Of a stretch of DNA of 64,000 nucleotides, positions 25,211-33,633 are shown piece after piece. The position numbers were made by a program, and so were the translations under genes. How positions within the stretch are numbered: the first letter of the stretch is position 1; each line of letters starts with the position of its first letter. The notes beneath the pieces are model-generated. The model did not search any database. It saw nothing but the letters and a program-made list of their open reading frames with translations, and was not told the DNA's origin. The stretch is from contig NZ_CP015756.1 in assembly GCF_001877035.1 (NCBI RefSeq), forward strand, positions 3,525,001-3,589,000, written 5' to 3'. The stretch comes from Clostridium estertheticum subsp. estertheticum. GTDB taxonomy: Bacteria > Bacillota > Clostridia > Clostridiales > Clostridiaceae.

Positions 25211-25938
25211 TATATATTCACTCCCTTTAACGTAGTTTGATTATTTAATAATGTAATATCATCTTGTAAATAAAGTGGTAATATATAGTCACTTACTATT
25301 CCTCTAGCACTATCAATTTGTGATCTTTTTATAGCTTCATATCTAGTAATGCCAAATTGTCTTTTAAGTTGTCCTTGAATATCTGCATAAACTTTTCCTC
25401 TAAGCGAATTATCTTGGTATGCAGGTGTTTTATATCCACCTAATGATTTAATGCCTATTTTTCTAACTAGTGCTTGTAGTTCCTTACAATCTATATTGAA
25501 TAGTGGCATATCATTTTCTAACTTATCCATCCTTAAATTTGTTTCTGTACTCCGCTTATCTATTACAAATATTGCTTGCAATTCTTGGCTTAATTTAGGT
25601 TGTCCATTTATTAATGTTCTTTCCATTTCATTAAATGCTTCAATATATTTTGTTTTCCATACATCTGCCACCCTTCCTGTAAACCCCATTACTACAAAAC
25701 TAAATCCATCCCTAGATAATAAATATTGTTTATTTGATTTACCACTTTCGTCTTTATAAGTATCTTCTATAAAATATTTACTCACCTTATTTTTAAGGGC
25801 AGTATCTTTTGTCCAACTAGTTATTATAGCGTTTATTTTTAAAACTACATTATCGTGTCTCTTACCAAAATTTTCTGAAACTTCTCTACTACTTACTACT
25901 AATTTCCCATTCTCATTTAATATTTGTAAATTATTCAT
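25210..25938 (-). CDS. Rha-family regulator with ORF6C C-terminal domain
   Basis: The 242-residue protein combines an N-terminal Rha domain (residues 5-95: LVVSSREVSENFGKRHDNVV, then YLLSRDGFSFVVMGFTG) with a C-terminal ORF6C-type domain (about 150-225, YADIQGQLKRQFGITRYEAI). Such proteins act as phage antirepressors or early regulators. It lies in the early operon downstream of the Cro-like gene. No strong ribosome binding site beyond GGGAG is seen. Confidence 0.85.
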   Translation of the reverse strand: MNNLQILNENGKLVVSSREVSENFGKRHDNVVLKINAIITSWTKDTALKNKVSKYFIEDTYKDESGKSNKQYLLSRDGFSFVVMGFTGRVADVWKTKYIEAFNEMERTLINGQPKLSQELQAIFVIDKRSTETNLRMDKLENDMPLFNIDCKELQALVRKIGIKSLGGYKTPAYQDNSLRGKVYADIQGQLKRQFGITRYEAIKRSQIDSARGIVSDYILPLYLQDDITLLNNQTTLKGVNI

Positions 25939-26039
25939 TAATACACTCTCCCTAAATTTATTGACCTCTGCTGGAGCTTGTACACCATTGCGGTGTTATT
26001 TGCTTAGAATTGCAACTTATAATATTGAAATGTTTGTAA

Positions 26040-26333
26040 TTACTTACAGTAGCCAATGCATTTGTTGCTTTCAGTAATAATATTATTGAATACAGTTCTT
26101 AAGTAGTCTCTTTCTTTTTTAACTTCTATCAGTTCTTTTTCAAGTTTTTTTTCTCTTATAGTTATTTTTTCAGGTATGTTGCCTTCAATTTTCTCTATAT
26201 ATTGCAAATTAAATCTAATACAAGGTAATCCCTTGATTGGAACAACAATTCCGCTTAGTCTATATTCATCAATAGTTCTCTCAGATACTTGCCATCTTTC
26301 TGCTAAGTCTTTTTTATTTAACAGTTTGTCCAC
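26040..26333 (-). CDS. HTH (excisionase/MerR-like) protein with coiled coil
   Basis: The first 50 residues form a winged HTH of the helix-turn-helix_17 kind (LNKKDLAERWQVSERTIDEYRLSG), as in excisionases. The rest is a Lys/Glu-rich coiled coil (about 57-85). It follows the Cro-like gene by three bases and would be expressed early after induction. It is a candidate excisionase or second early regulator. Confidence 0.72.
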   Translation of the reverse strand: MDKLLNKKDLAERWQVSERTIDEYRLSGIVVPIKGLPCIRFNLQYIEKIEGNIPEKITIREKKLEKELIEVKKERDYLRTVFNNIITESNKCIGYCK

Positions 26334-26336
26334 TTT

Positions 26337-26540
26337 TTATTCCCCCTTTTTTTTATTTGGAAAAAGTTCATCTAATGTAACTCCGATAGTTGAAGATATC
26401 TTTCTTGCATTAGTTAAACTTGGAATACTATTGCAATTCATAACATCATAAAAATATGATTTGGAAAGTCCAGTTTCTTTAATAACATCAGATGCCTTTA
26501 ATCCTTTATCTTTTATAAATTCTCTTATTTTATTATTCAT
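26337..26540 (-). CDS. Cro-like XRE-family repressor (67 aa)
   Basis: The protein is a single XRE-type HTH: IREFIKDKGLKASDVIKETGLSKSYFYDVMN with a short C-terminal helix (TLDELFPNKKKGE). It is transcribed divergently from the CI-like gene across the shared operator region. This is the classical arrangement of a lytic/lysogenic switch. Confidence 0.85.
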   Translation of the reverse strand: MNNKIREFIKDKGLKASDVIKETGLSKSYFYDVMNCNSIPSLTNARKISSTIGVTLDELFPNKKKGE

Positions 26541-26570
26541 TTTTTAATTTCGCCCCGCTTCCATAAACAA

Positions 26571-26598
26571 ATTGTACCACTTTACCGAACATAAACAA
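26571..26598 (-). promoter_or_regulatory. Early (lytic) promoter for the Cro-like gene
   Basis: On the minus strand TTGTTT (26598-26593), a 16-base spacer and TACAAT (26576-26571) preceded by TGG form a good promoter. A copy of the operator motif (26581-26590) lies within the spacer, so repressor binding would block it. Confidence 0.65.
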
Positions 26599-26730
26599 AA
26601 CGCTTTGTACCTCTTTATCGAACGTTGTAGAAGATTAGCCCATTATATCGAACGATTTCTCATTATTTCTTTAATTTACTAGTTTACTTTATCGAACGAA
26701 CTGATATAATAAAAGTACGGTTTATCGAAC
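26581..26730. promoter_or_regulatory. Lysogeny switch operators: five copies of TTTATCGAAC
   Basis: The direct repeats lie at 26581-26590 (TTTACCGAAC), 26614-26623, 26644-26653 (TATATCGAAC), 26688-26697 and 26721-26730. Start-to-start spacings are 33, 30, 44 and 33 bases, close to whole numbers of helical turns (3, 3, 4, 3). All copies point the same way. They overlap both divergent promoters, which suggests cooperative binding by the CI- or Cro-like protein. Confidence 0.75.
26683..26710 (+). promoter_or_regulatory. Lysogenic promoter for the CI-like repressor and integrase
   Basis: TTTACT (26683-26688), a 16-base spacer and TATAAT (26705-26710) with the extended TGA element form the promoter. 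One operator copy lies in the spacer and the next just after the start point, so the repressor probably controls its own gene. Confidence 0.7.
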
Positions 26731-26749
26731 ACGTAAAAGGAGAGTCGAG

Positions 26750-27139
26750 ATGATAGGAACTATTATTAAGAATTTAAGAAAAGAAAAGAATTTAAGTTTA
26801 AGGTCATTAGCTCAATCTGCTGGTATTTCTAAAAGCACATTAAGTGATGTTGAGAACTCTAACAATAATCCTTCAATAAAAACGCTTGAAAAAATTGCAA
26901 TAGCTCTTGATGTATCAGTTAAGGACTTACTTACTTCCGAAGAAAAAGTAGAGGTCGCAATTAATTCTATGACTACAATATCTGAAATGGCTTTAAAGGC
27001 ACTGTCATATAACCCGATAGATTCTGCTGAAAATGGGTTAAACCCAATTTCTCCACTTTTTGAAAATGAGAACTTTTCAGTAGAAGAACAGAATGAAATA
27101 GCTAATTTTATAAAATATATAATAACAAAGAGATCGTAA
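26750..27139 (+). CDS. CI-like XRE-family prophage repressor
   Basis: The 129-residue protein starts with a canonical XRE HTH (residues 5-60: IKNLRKEKNLSLRSLAQSAGISKSTLSDVEN). A short C-terminal helical region follows; there is no peptidase domain for RecA-driven self-cleavage, so another induction route is likely. It is in one unit with the integrase gene 20 bases downstream. AAAGGAGAG precedes the ATG. Confidence 0.88.
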   Translation: MIGTIIKNLRKEKNLSLRSLAQSAGISKSTLSDVENSNNNPSIKTLEKIAIALDVSVKDLLTSEEKVEVAINSMTTISEMALKALSYNPIDSAENGLNPISPLFENENFSVEEQNEIANFIKYIITKRS

Positions 27140-27159
27140 AAAATAAGGAGTTGATTAAA

Positions 27160-28239
27160 TTGCAATACAACATTACTTACAGAGAGAAAGACGGTGGGTG
27201 GCAATATATTGTTTCCTATAAGGATAGTAATGGCAAATGGAAGCAAAAAAGCAAACAAGGATTTGAAAAAAGTAGAATCGGTAAACAACAAGCTAAAGAG
27301 GAAGCCTTAAAAACTATAGATAAGTTAAATAAAGATATTAGTTTAAATGTTCCTAGTGAATTTGAGGGTATATCATTTAATGAATTTGGAAAAAGCTATT
27401 TAAAACATAACAAATTATATAATGCATACAAAACTATTCAATCAACTCAAACGGTCTTGAATAGATTTTCAGATTTAGACGATATGGAGTTATCTAAGAT
27501 AACTACTCTTGATATACAAAAGGTAGTTGATACCCTTACTGGAGAAGATTTGAACCCGAATACAATAAAATACTACCTTAAGAAACTCACAATTATTTTT
27601 AATGCAGCTAAAAATCAGTATAGCATTATAGATGCTATTCCAACTAAAAATATTAGAGTGAATAAATCAAAAGAAATTAATAAAAAAGCACTTACGGAAG
27701 ATGAAGTCAGCAATTTATTGAATGTTTATAAAGATAGCAAATACTTTTTATTAGTATTTATAGCTGCCAAAACAGGTATGAGAATTGGTGAGGTGTTGGG
27801 TCTTAAATGGAATGATATTAACAGTGTAGATAATATTATTAATGTAGAGCGTCAATGGAAAAAAGATGAAAACGGGAAATTTGATTTCGGAACATTAAAA
27901 AGTAATAATTCTTATAGAAGTATTCCTATTTCAAAATCAATTTGTAAGGAATTATTAGCACATAAAAATGTAATACAATTAAATAATAGAATATTTGAAT
28001 TTGAAAATAAAGATAATGTCATTGCTGCACTTGATAAATCTCTAAAACGTAATGGATTTAATATCACAATACATGAACTAAGACATACGTATGCTACTAA
28101 ACTCATTGCGAATGGAATGGATTATAAAACAGCTGCTAGTATATTAGGACACAGTGTACAACTAACAATAAAAACTTACTCACATGTTAATAATGACATG
28201 CTAAATAAAGCAAAAGAATTAATCGAAAATATCTTTTAA
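27160..28239 (+). CDS. int: Prophage integrase (tyrosine recombinase)
   Basis: The 359-residue protein has an N-terminal arm-binding domain (YREKDGGWQYIVSYKDSNGKWKQK), a SAM-like core-binding domain (about 70-160), and a catalytic domain. The active-site residues are Arg208 (TGMRIGEV), His305 and Arg308 (HELRHTYA), His331 (LGHS) and Tyr340 (KTYSHV). The TTG at 27160 is nine bases after AAGGAG; the TTG at 27151 abuts that site. It is the last prophage gene before the host junction, so the attachment site should follow closely. Confidence 0.95.
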   Translation: MQYNITYREKDGGWQYIVSYKDSNGKWKQKSKQGFEKSRIGKQQAKEEALKTIDKLNKDISLNVPSEFEGISFNEFGKSYLKHNKLYNAYKTIQSTQTVLNRFSDLDDMELSKITTLDIQKVVDTLTGEDLNPNTIKYYLKKLTIIFNAAKNQYSIIDAIPTKNIRVNKSKEINKKALTEDEVSNLLNVYKDSKYFLLVFIAAKTGMRIGEVLGLKWNDINSVDNIINVERQWKKDENGKFDFGTLKSNNSYRSIPISKSICKELLAHKNVIQLNNRIFEFENKDNVIAALDKSLKRNGFNITIHELRHTYATKLIANGMDYKTAASILGHSVQLTIKTYSHVNNDMLNKAKELIENIF

Positions 28240-28272
28240 TTTTTTTTTATGACGAATTTTTGACGAAAATTT

Positions 28273-28300
28273 AAGAACCCTTTATAATTAAGGGGTTCTT
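28273..28300 (+). terminator. Terminator after the integrase gene
   Basis: AAGAACCC (28273-28280) pairs with GGGTTCTT (28293-28300) across 12 bases; the T-run is short (TTCTTCGTC). The prophage/host junction is likely between 28,240 and 28,370, but the left attachment site is outside the window, so the core cannot be identified. Confidence 0.6.
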
Positions 28301-28373
28301 CGTCATTATAAATCTTACAATTCTGTAAGATAACCAGCTGAAAATATTAGTGTAGTTAATTTTGCTTAATCAA

Positions 28374-28402
28374 TTGTGTAATCCTTGTGATTATAATATA
28401 AT
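28374..28402 (+). promoter_or_regulatory. Promoter of the kinase-fold gene
   Basis: TTGTGT (28374-28379), a 17-base spacer and TATAAT (28397-28402) match a vegetative promoter. About 130 bases of leader follow, containing GTAC-rich short palindromes at 28495-28518. Apart from this, the leader and the terminator, the 28,240-28,538 gap shows nothing I could identify. Confidence 0.6.
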
Positions 28403-28538
28403 ATATTTAATTAGTCTTATTTAAGAAAGATTATATAAGAAAACAACATATATATAAAAGTATATAAAAAAGGAAGTGATTAATTTAGCAAGTATAGTAC
28501 TTTTGGTACTAAAGTACCTTACAAGCTAAAGATAATAT

Positions 28539-29750
28539 ATGAAGATTGTAGATGTAATAAATCAAATAAATAAAATAGGTGAAGAAACAAAAGATAAAAC
28601 TGCTCCTTTTCAAGTATTAAAAACATTCAAAAGTGGTCGTTCTGAGGCTGGAGTATTTATGGTTGAATATGGACCCGCAAATCGTGTAGGTATTTTAAAG
28701 GTAACTAAAAGTAATGAAGGAAAGGTATTTCAAAAAGCCTATGAATTAGCATCAACTAACAATATGCAAAAGTATATTGCCAAACTTATAGCTAGTTATA
28801 AAATTCAAGACAAAAACAAAGCTATATTATATGTTAACTTATATGACTTAGCAGGAGATGATATATACAATAGTGAGACATTTTTGGACAAAATTTTAAA
28901 TGAAGATGAACTTAAAGATAGTATAATCTCGTCAATAACTAAATTTTTATTTACTTGGAATAAAGAACATGTAAAAAAATTCATTTCTCCAATGGAAATA
29001 ATTAAAAATGAACTTTCATATAGATACATGGACGATAAATATGTACAAGCTTTTAAATCAATTGGGGTAGATAAAAACATAAAGTGGATATCTTTAGATG
29101 GAACTGACGTTATACTCCCTAACCCCTATTATTATTTTAACAATGAAAATGTTTGGGGTGATTTAACTGTAACTTGCCTTACTGCATACGCACATGGAGA
29201 TTTTCAAGGAGATAATATTATTATAACTGAAGATAAGCCTGTTATAATTGATTTTTGTGATCTTATAGAAGATTGCAACGTTTTCCATGATCTTCGATAT
29301 CTTGAATCTATAACCCTTGGTGATTGTTTAGAAATTGATAAAGAATGTGATAGGGAATTATGGAGTAAAGTTTGTGAGAGTTTAAGTTTTGGAATAACAG
29401 ATATAGACCTTCCTCAAGGACGTGGTATGAGTCTCATAAGACAGCTTATGTCAAAACTTAGACAAAACGTAAAATTAATTGTATCTGATAGTCGTAATAG
29501 TCTTTATGATCCATCATTTCATCTAGCTGGTACAGCTTCAGGATTAATTAATATGAGAAAATACACAAGCGTTAATAAGAAAAAAGCAGCTTTCATATAT
29601 ACAGCATTTAATCTTAAAATGTTTCTAAAGGATGAAGCTGTTAATATGTATGATCCTAAATTAGATTCATGTGTGGTATTTAATTGGAAAAATCAGAAAT
29701 TAGGAAACAAAATTGTTGTTTTAGAGCCTTGCTCTACTACAGTAAGCTAG
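28539..29750 (+). CDS. Aminoglycoside-phosphotransferase/kinase-fold protein of unknown role
   Basis: The 403-residue protein has the parts of a kinase fold: a glycine-rich loop near residues 31-40 (KSGRSEAGVF), a candidate ATP-binding Lys54 (ILKVTK), the catalytic HGDFQGDN (219-226) and metal-binding IDFCD (237-241). The N-terminal SGRSEAG pattern recalls kinase-like ternary-complex-associated domains described in bacterial conflict systems, but that link is tentative. No membrane segment is evident. It stands alone, with its own promoter and terminator, next to the prophage integrase, so it could be phage cargo or a host defence gene. An in-frame stop just upstream fixes the ATG, and the ribosome binding site is weak. 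Confidence 0.75.
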   Translation: MKIVDVINQINKIGEETKDKTAPFQVLKTFKSGRSEAGVFMVEYGPANRVGILKVTKSNEGKVFQKAYELASTNNMQKYIAKLIASYKIQDKNKAILYVNLYDLAGDDIYNSETFLDKILNEDELKDSIISSITKFLFTWNKEHVKKFISPMEIIKNELSYRYMDDKYVQAFKSIGVDKNIKWISLDGTDVILPNPYYYFNNENVWGDLTVTCLTAYAHGDFQGDNIIITEDKPVIIDFCDLIEDCNVFHDLRYLESITLGDCLEIDKECDRELWSKVCESLSFGITDIDLPQGRGMSLIRQLMSKLRQNVKLIVSDSRNSLYDPSFHLAGTASGLINMRKYTSVNKKKAAFIYTAFNLKMFLKDEAVNMYDPKLDSCVVFNWKNQKLGNKIVVLEPCSTTVS

Positions 29751-29762
29751 ATAATATAAATG

Positions 29763-29797
29763 AGCAATAATGATTTCTTTGATTATTGCTTATTTTT
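29763..29797 (+). terminator. Terminator after the kinase-fold gene
   Basis: AGCAATAAT (29763-29771) pairs exactly with ATTATTGCT (29782-29790), followed by TATTTTTT. It ends the single-gene unit. Confidence 0.85.
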
Positions 29798-30068
29798 TAA
29801 TTAATCTACTAAACATATCAGTTTTTCCCTCTCTAGTAACTCTTAAATCAAAAATTTATCCTAGTTATTTTACATAAAAGTCTATAAATTAACTATAAAT
29901 TGCATCTTAATTTTAAAAAATGAATTTTATGTAATAATTAGGTTATATTTGTACTAATTATTTTAATAAAATTGCTTGTTATAGATTTATTTTTACTATA
30001 TAATTGATTTGTAGATTAAATTATATCATGTATACCTTTACGGTAAAACTATGTTAGGATGATGCGGC
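29798..30068 (+). other. AT-rich intergenic region upstream of the PTS genes
   Basis: This 271-base stretch is very AT-rich. I see no open frame with a ribosome binding site, and no clear promoter; possible weak -10 elements occur near 30,020-30,040 (TATATCATGTATAC). A near-palindromic TTTACGGTAAA at 30038-30048 could be an operator. Confidence 0.4.
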
Positions 30069-30551
30069 GTGAACTTGGAATTATGTTATGAAAACGTTTT
30101 TGTATTTAGGGATCTAGAATTTTCAAATAGTATAGAAGCTTTAAATTTTTTATCCTCAAAGCTATATGAAAAAGGTTATGTAAAAAAAGAATATCAAATA
30201 GCTATTATCGAAAGGGAAAAAAAGTATCCTACCGCTCTACCCTGCGTAGATATTAAAATAGCTATACCTCATGCAACTCATACTTTAGTAAATAAGGCAG
30301 CCCTATCTATAGGTATCCTTAAAAGTCCAGTAGAATTTAGATCTATGGGGGACAGTAATATTAAACTAAATGTACAAATTATTATAATGCTAGCTCTAAA
30401 GGAACCTCACGGTCATATTGAAATGTTACAAAGAATAGTTAAGCTTATTAAAAATCCCGAAGCATTAAAATTACTTGTTAATGCTTCCTCAATTGAGGAA
30501 GTTTTAAATACATTAAAACCATATTTAATTAATAATAAAAAATTATCATAA
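30069..30551 (+). CDS. PTS EIIA component, galactitol/fructose type
   Basis: The 160-residue protein has the EIIA-2 fold with the phospho-accepting His in DIKIAIPHAT (about residue 75) and the usual helical end. It would pass phosphate from HPr to the IIB protein encoded 17 bases downstream. The start is GTG 30069 after AGGATGATG. No IIC permease gene follows, so the transported sugar and even transport itself are uncertain. Confidence 0.85.
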   Translation: MNLELCYENVFVFRDLEFSNSIEALNFLSSKLYEKGYVKKEYQIAIIEREKKYPTALPCVDIKIAIPHATHTLVNKAALSIGILKSPVEFRSMGDSNIKLNVQIIIMLALKEPHGHIEMLQRIVKLIKNPEALKLLVNASSIEEVLNTLKPYLINNKKLS

Positions 30552-30568
30552 CCTAGGAGGAATTTAAA

Positions 30569-30853
30569 ATGAAAAAAATATTAGTAGCTTGTGGAACTGG
30601 AATAGCAACCTCAACGGTAGTTTCAGTTAAAATTAAAGAAATTTGTGAAAAGGAAGGTATAGATGTAATTATAACTCCCTGTAAACTTACAGATGTTCAG
30701 TCAATAGTCCCAGATTATGATTTATTAGTAACTACAGGTACATTTGATGTATCAGAAATAAATGTTCATATAATAGCAGGTATATCCCTGCTAACTGGTG
30801 TGGGTGAAGAAGACACCCTTAATGAAATTATAAAAACATTAAAAGAAGAATAA
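30569..30853 (+). CDS. PTS EIIB component, galactitol type
   Basis: The 94-residue protein has the IIB-gat signature: MKKILVACGTGIATSTVV with active Cys9, and LVTTGTF near residue 55. It would carry phosphate from IIA to the sugar bound by a IIC protein. AGGAGG precedes the ATG. A terminator follows within 20 bases, so no IIC gene is in this operon. Confidence 0.88.
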   Translation: MKKILVACGTGIATSTVVSVKIKEICEKEGIDVIITPCKLTDVQSIVPDYDLLVTTGTFDVSEINVHIIAGISLLTGVGEEDTLNEIIKTLKEE

Positions 30854-30871
30854 TCAAACTATATATACAAT

Positions 30872-30906
30872 AAGCCGTACCCTAATTTATTTGGAGGGTA
30901 CGGTTT
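30872..30906. terminator. Bidirectional terminator between PTS genes and galR
   Basis: AAGCCGTACCCT (30872-30883) pairs with AGGGTACGGTTT (30895-30906), with T-rich tails on both strands. It serves the convergent PTS and galactose units. Confidence 0.88.
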
Positions 30907-30923
30907 ATTTAAAGTAAACTACT

Positions 30924-31973
<1,050 letters not shown>

Positions 31974-33494
31974 CTATAAACTATTAATAAATGTATTAAA
32001 AGCTTGTTTTCCTTTAACATCTGTTTTAAATACTCCAGCCTGTTCTAGAACCTTTGAAAATACAATACCTATTTCTTTTTTTAATATTTCATCAACATTT
32101 TTTTCATTAATATCCGAATATTTTTGAGTGAGCTTTATTGCCCATTCTTTATGTTTTATAAGGTCTTCTTTATTGTCTAGTTCCATAAATATATTTTTAT
32201 CTTTATTATTTACTAAATAATAACTTAGCTCTTTTATCTCTGTTTTTAATCTTGCAGGTAAAACTGCAAGTCCCATAACTTCGATGAGTCCAATATTTTC
32301 TTTCTTTATGTTATGTAACTCTTTATGAGGATGAAAAATTCCATCTGGATACTGAGCTGATATTCTATTATTTCTTAGAACTAAATCTATCTCGTATGAT
32401 TCTCCTCTTCTTCTGGCTATAGGGGTTATTGCGTTATGAGCAGCCTCACCCGTAAATGCACTTATGGAAACACTCTCATCAGAATAATTCTTCCAAACTT
32501 TCAAAATGTGATCTGCAAGTTTTACAAGTGTTTCCTTATCTTTACCATTTATTCTAACAACACTCATAGGCCAATTAACTCTACCAATTGTTACTCCCTT
32601 GTATCCTTTAATATTAAATTCTTCCTCTATAGGTGCCTTTGCCATAGCAAATTCATAGTTTCCACCTTGGAAATGATCATGACTTAATATTGATCCTCCA
32701 ACTATAGGAAGATCTGCATTAGACCCTACGAAATAGTGTGGATATTGCTCCACAAAATCTAGTAACCTTTTAAATGTTTCCTTGCATATTTTCATTGGCA
32801 CATGTTCACCATTTAATATTATACAATGTTCATTGTAATAAACATAAGGAGAGTATTGTAAAAACCATTTATCTTTATCTAATATAACAGGTATAAGCCT
32901 ATGATTTCCTCTAGCTGGATGATTTATTCTACCTGCATACCCCTCATTTTCTTTGCAAAGTAAACAAGAAGGGTAAGCACTTGATTTTAAATTTTTAGCT
33001 CTGGCAATTTCTTTTGGATCCTTTTCAGGTTTAGATAAATTAATAGTAATATCTATATCTCCATAACTTGTTGCTACTTTCCATTTTAAATCCTTTTGTA
33101 CTCTTTCCCATCGTATATAATTTGAACTTATACTTAATTTATAAAAATAATCCGTTGCTTTTTGGGGACTTTCCTTATAAAGCCTTTTAAATTCTTTTAT
33201 TATTTCTGATGGCCTGCCTATTAAACAAGCCATTATTTTTGTGTCAAATAAATCCCTAGCAATTATGCCATCATCGTTTATTACTTTATTGTCGCACGCC
33301 CACAAATTTATATTATCCAAAACTTGTTGAACTTCATATTCTTTATCTTCAATGTTTTCTTCCTTAATCTCATCTAAAGATAAAGTTTCTAGAAGTCTGT
33401 TTTTTGTATATATTAAATCCTCTTGAGCTATTAAATGCTTATTTATTGCATAATAAAGCAACTTTTGGACCTCACTTGAAATATTTACTGCCAT
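31974..33494 (-). CDS. galT: Galactose-1-phosphate uridylyltransferase (class II)
   Basis: The enzyme exchanges UMP between UDP-glucose and galactose-1-phosphate in the Leloir pathway. Its 506 residues match the Gram-positive class II family, which is longer than the E. coli type. Visible family segments are YPSCLLCKENEGYAGR, the catalytic-region HDHFQGG, and TGEAAHNAITPIARR. The ATG at 33494 follows TAGGAGATGATAAC. It lies downstream of galK, separated by a repeat array. Confidence 0.95.
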   Translation of the reverse strand: MAVNISSEVQKLLYYAINKHLIAQEDLIYTKNRLLETLSLDEIKEENIEDKEYEVQQVLDNINLWACDNKVINDDGIIARDLFDTKIMACLIGRPSEIIKEFKRLYKESPQKATDYFYKLSISSNYIRWERVQKDLKWKVATSYGDIDITINLSKPEKDPKEIARAKNLKSSAYPSCLLCKENEGYAGRINHPARGNHRLIPVILDKDKWFLQYSPYVYYNEHCIILNGEHVPMKICKETFKRLLDFVEQYPHYFVGSNADLPIVGGSILSHDHFQGGNYEFAMAKAPIEEEFNIKGYKGVTIGRVNWPMSVVRINGKDKETLVKLADHILKVWKNYSDESVSISAFTGEAAHNAITPIARRRGESYEIDLVLRNNRISAQYPDGIFHPHKELHNIKKENIGLIEVMGLAVLPARLKTEIKELSYYLVNNKDKNIFMELDNKEDLIKHKEWAIKLTQKYSDINEKNVDEILKKEIGIVFSKVLEQAGVFKTDVKGKQAFNTFINSL

Positions 33495-33514
33495 GTTATC
33501 ATCTCCTAGTAGTT

Positions 33515-33633
33515 TCATCATCTTTGATGCTGTTCATCACCTACGGTGCTGTTTCATCTTCTGCGAAGCTGCTTTCATCACCTTCGGTGCTGTTCATCTT
33601 CTGCGAAGCTGCAAGTCATCTTCCTCGAAGCTG
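33515..33633 (-). repeat. Six tandem 18-bp hairpin units between galK and galT
   Basis: Units begin (plus strand) at 33515, 33534, 33554, 33575, 33594 and 33616 and are separated by 1 to 4 bases. On the minus strand each reads CAGC-N3-loop-N3-G-ATGA. Three stem types occur: CTTC/GAAG (three copies), CACC/GGTG (two) and CATC/GATG (one), each with a three-base loop. Stem halves change together while CAG and ATGA flanks stay fixed. The array starts directly after the galK stop codon and ends about 20 bases before the galT start. Confidence 0.92.

Noticed and set aside
28495-28518. GTAC-rich palindromes as the phage attachment core
   Set aside because: They lie after a separate promoter in the leader of the next gene, and the left end is not available for comparison.
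33515-33633. CRISPR-like array between galK and galT
   Set aside because: Gaps between units are only 1 to 4 bases and there are no cas genes; it is a tandem hairpin array.
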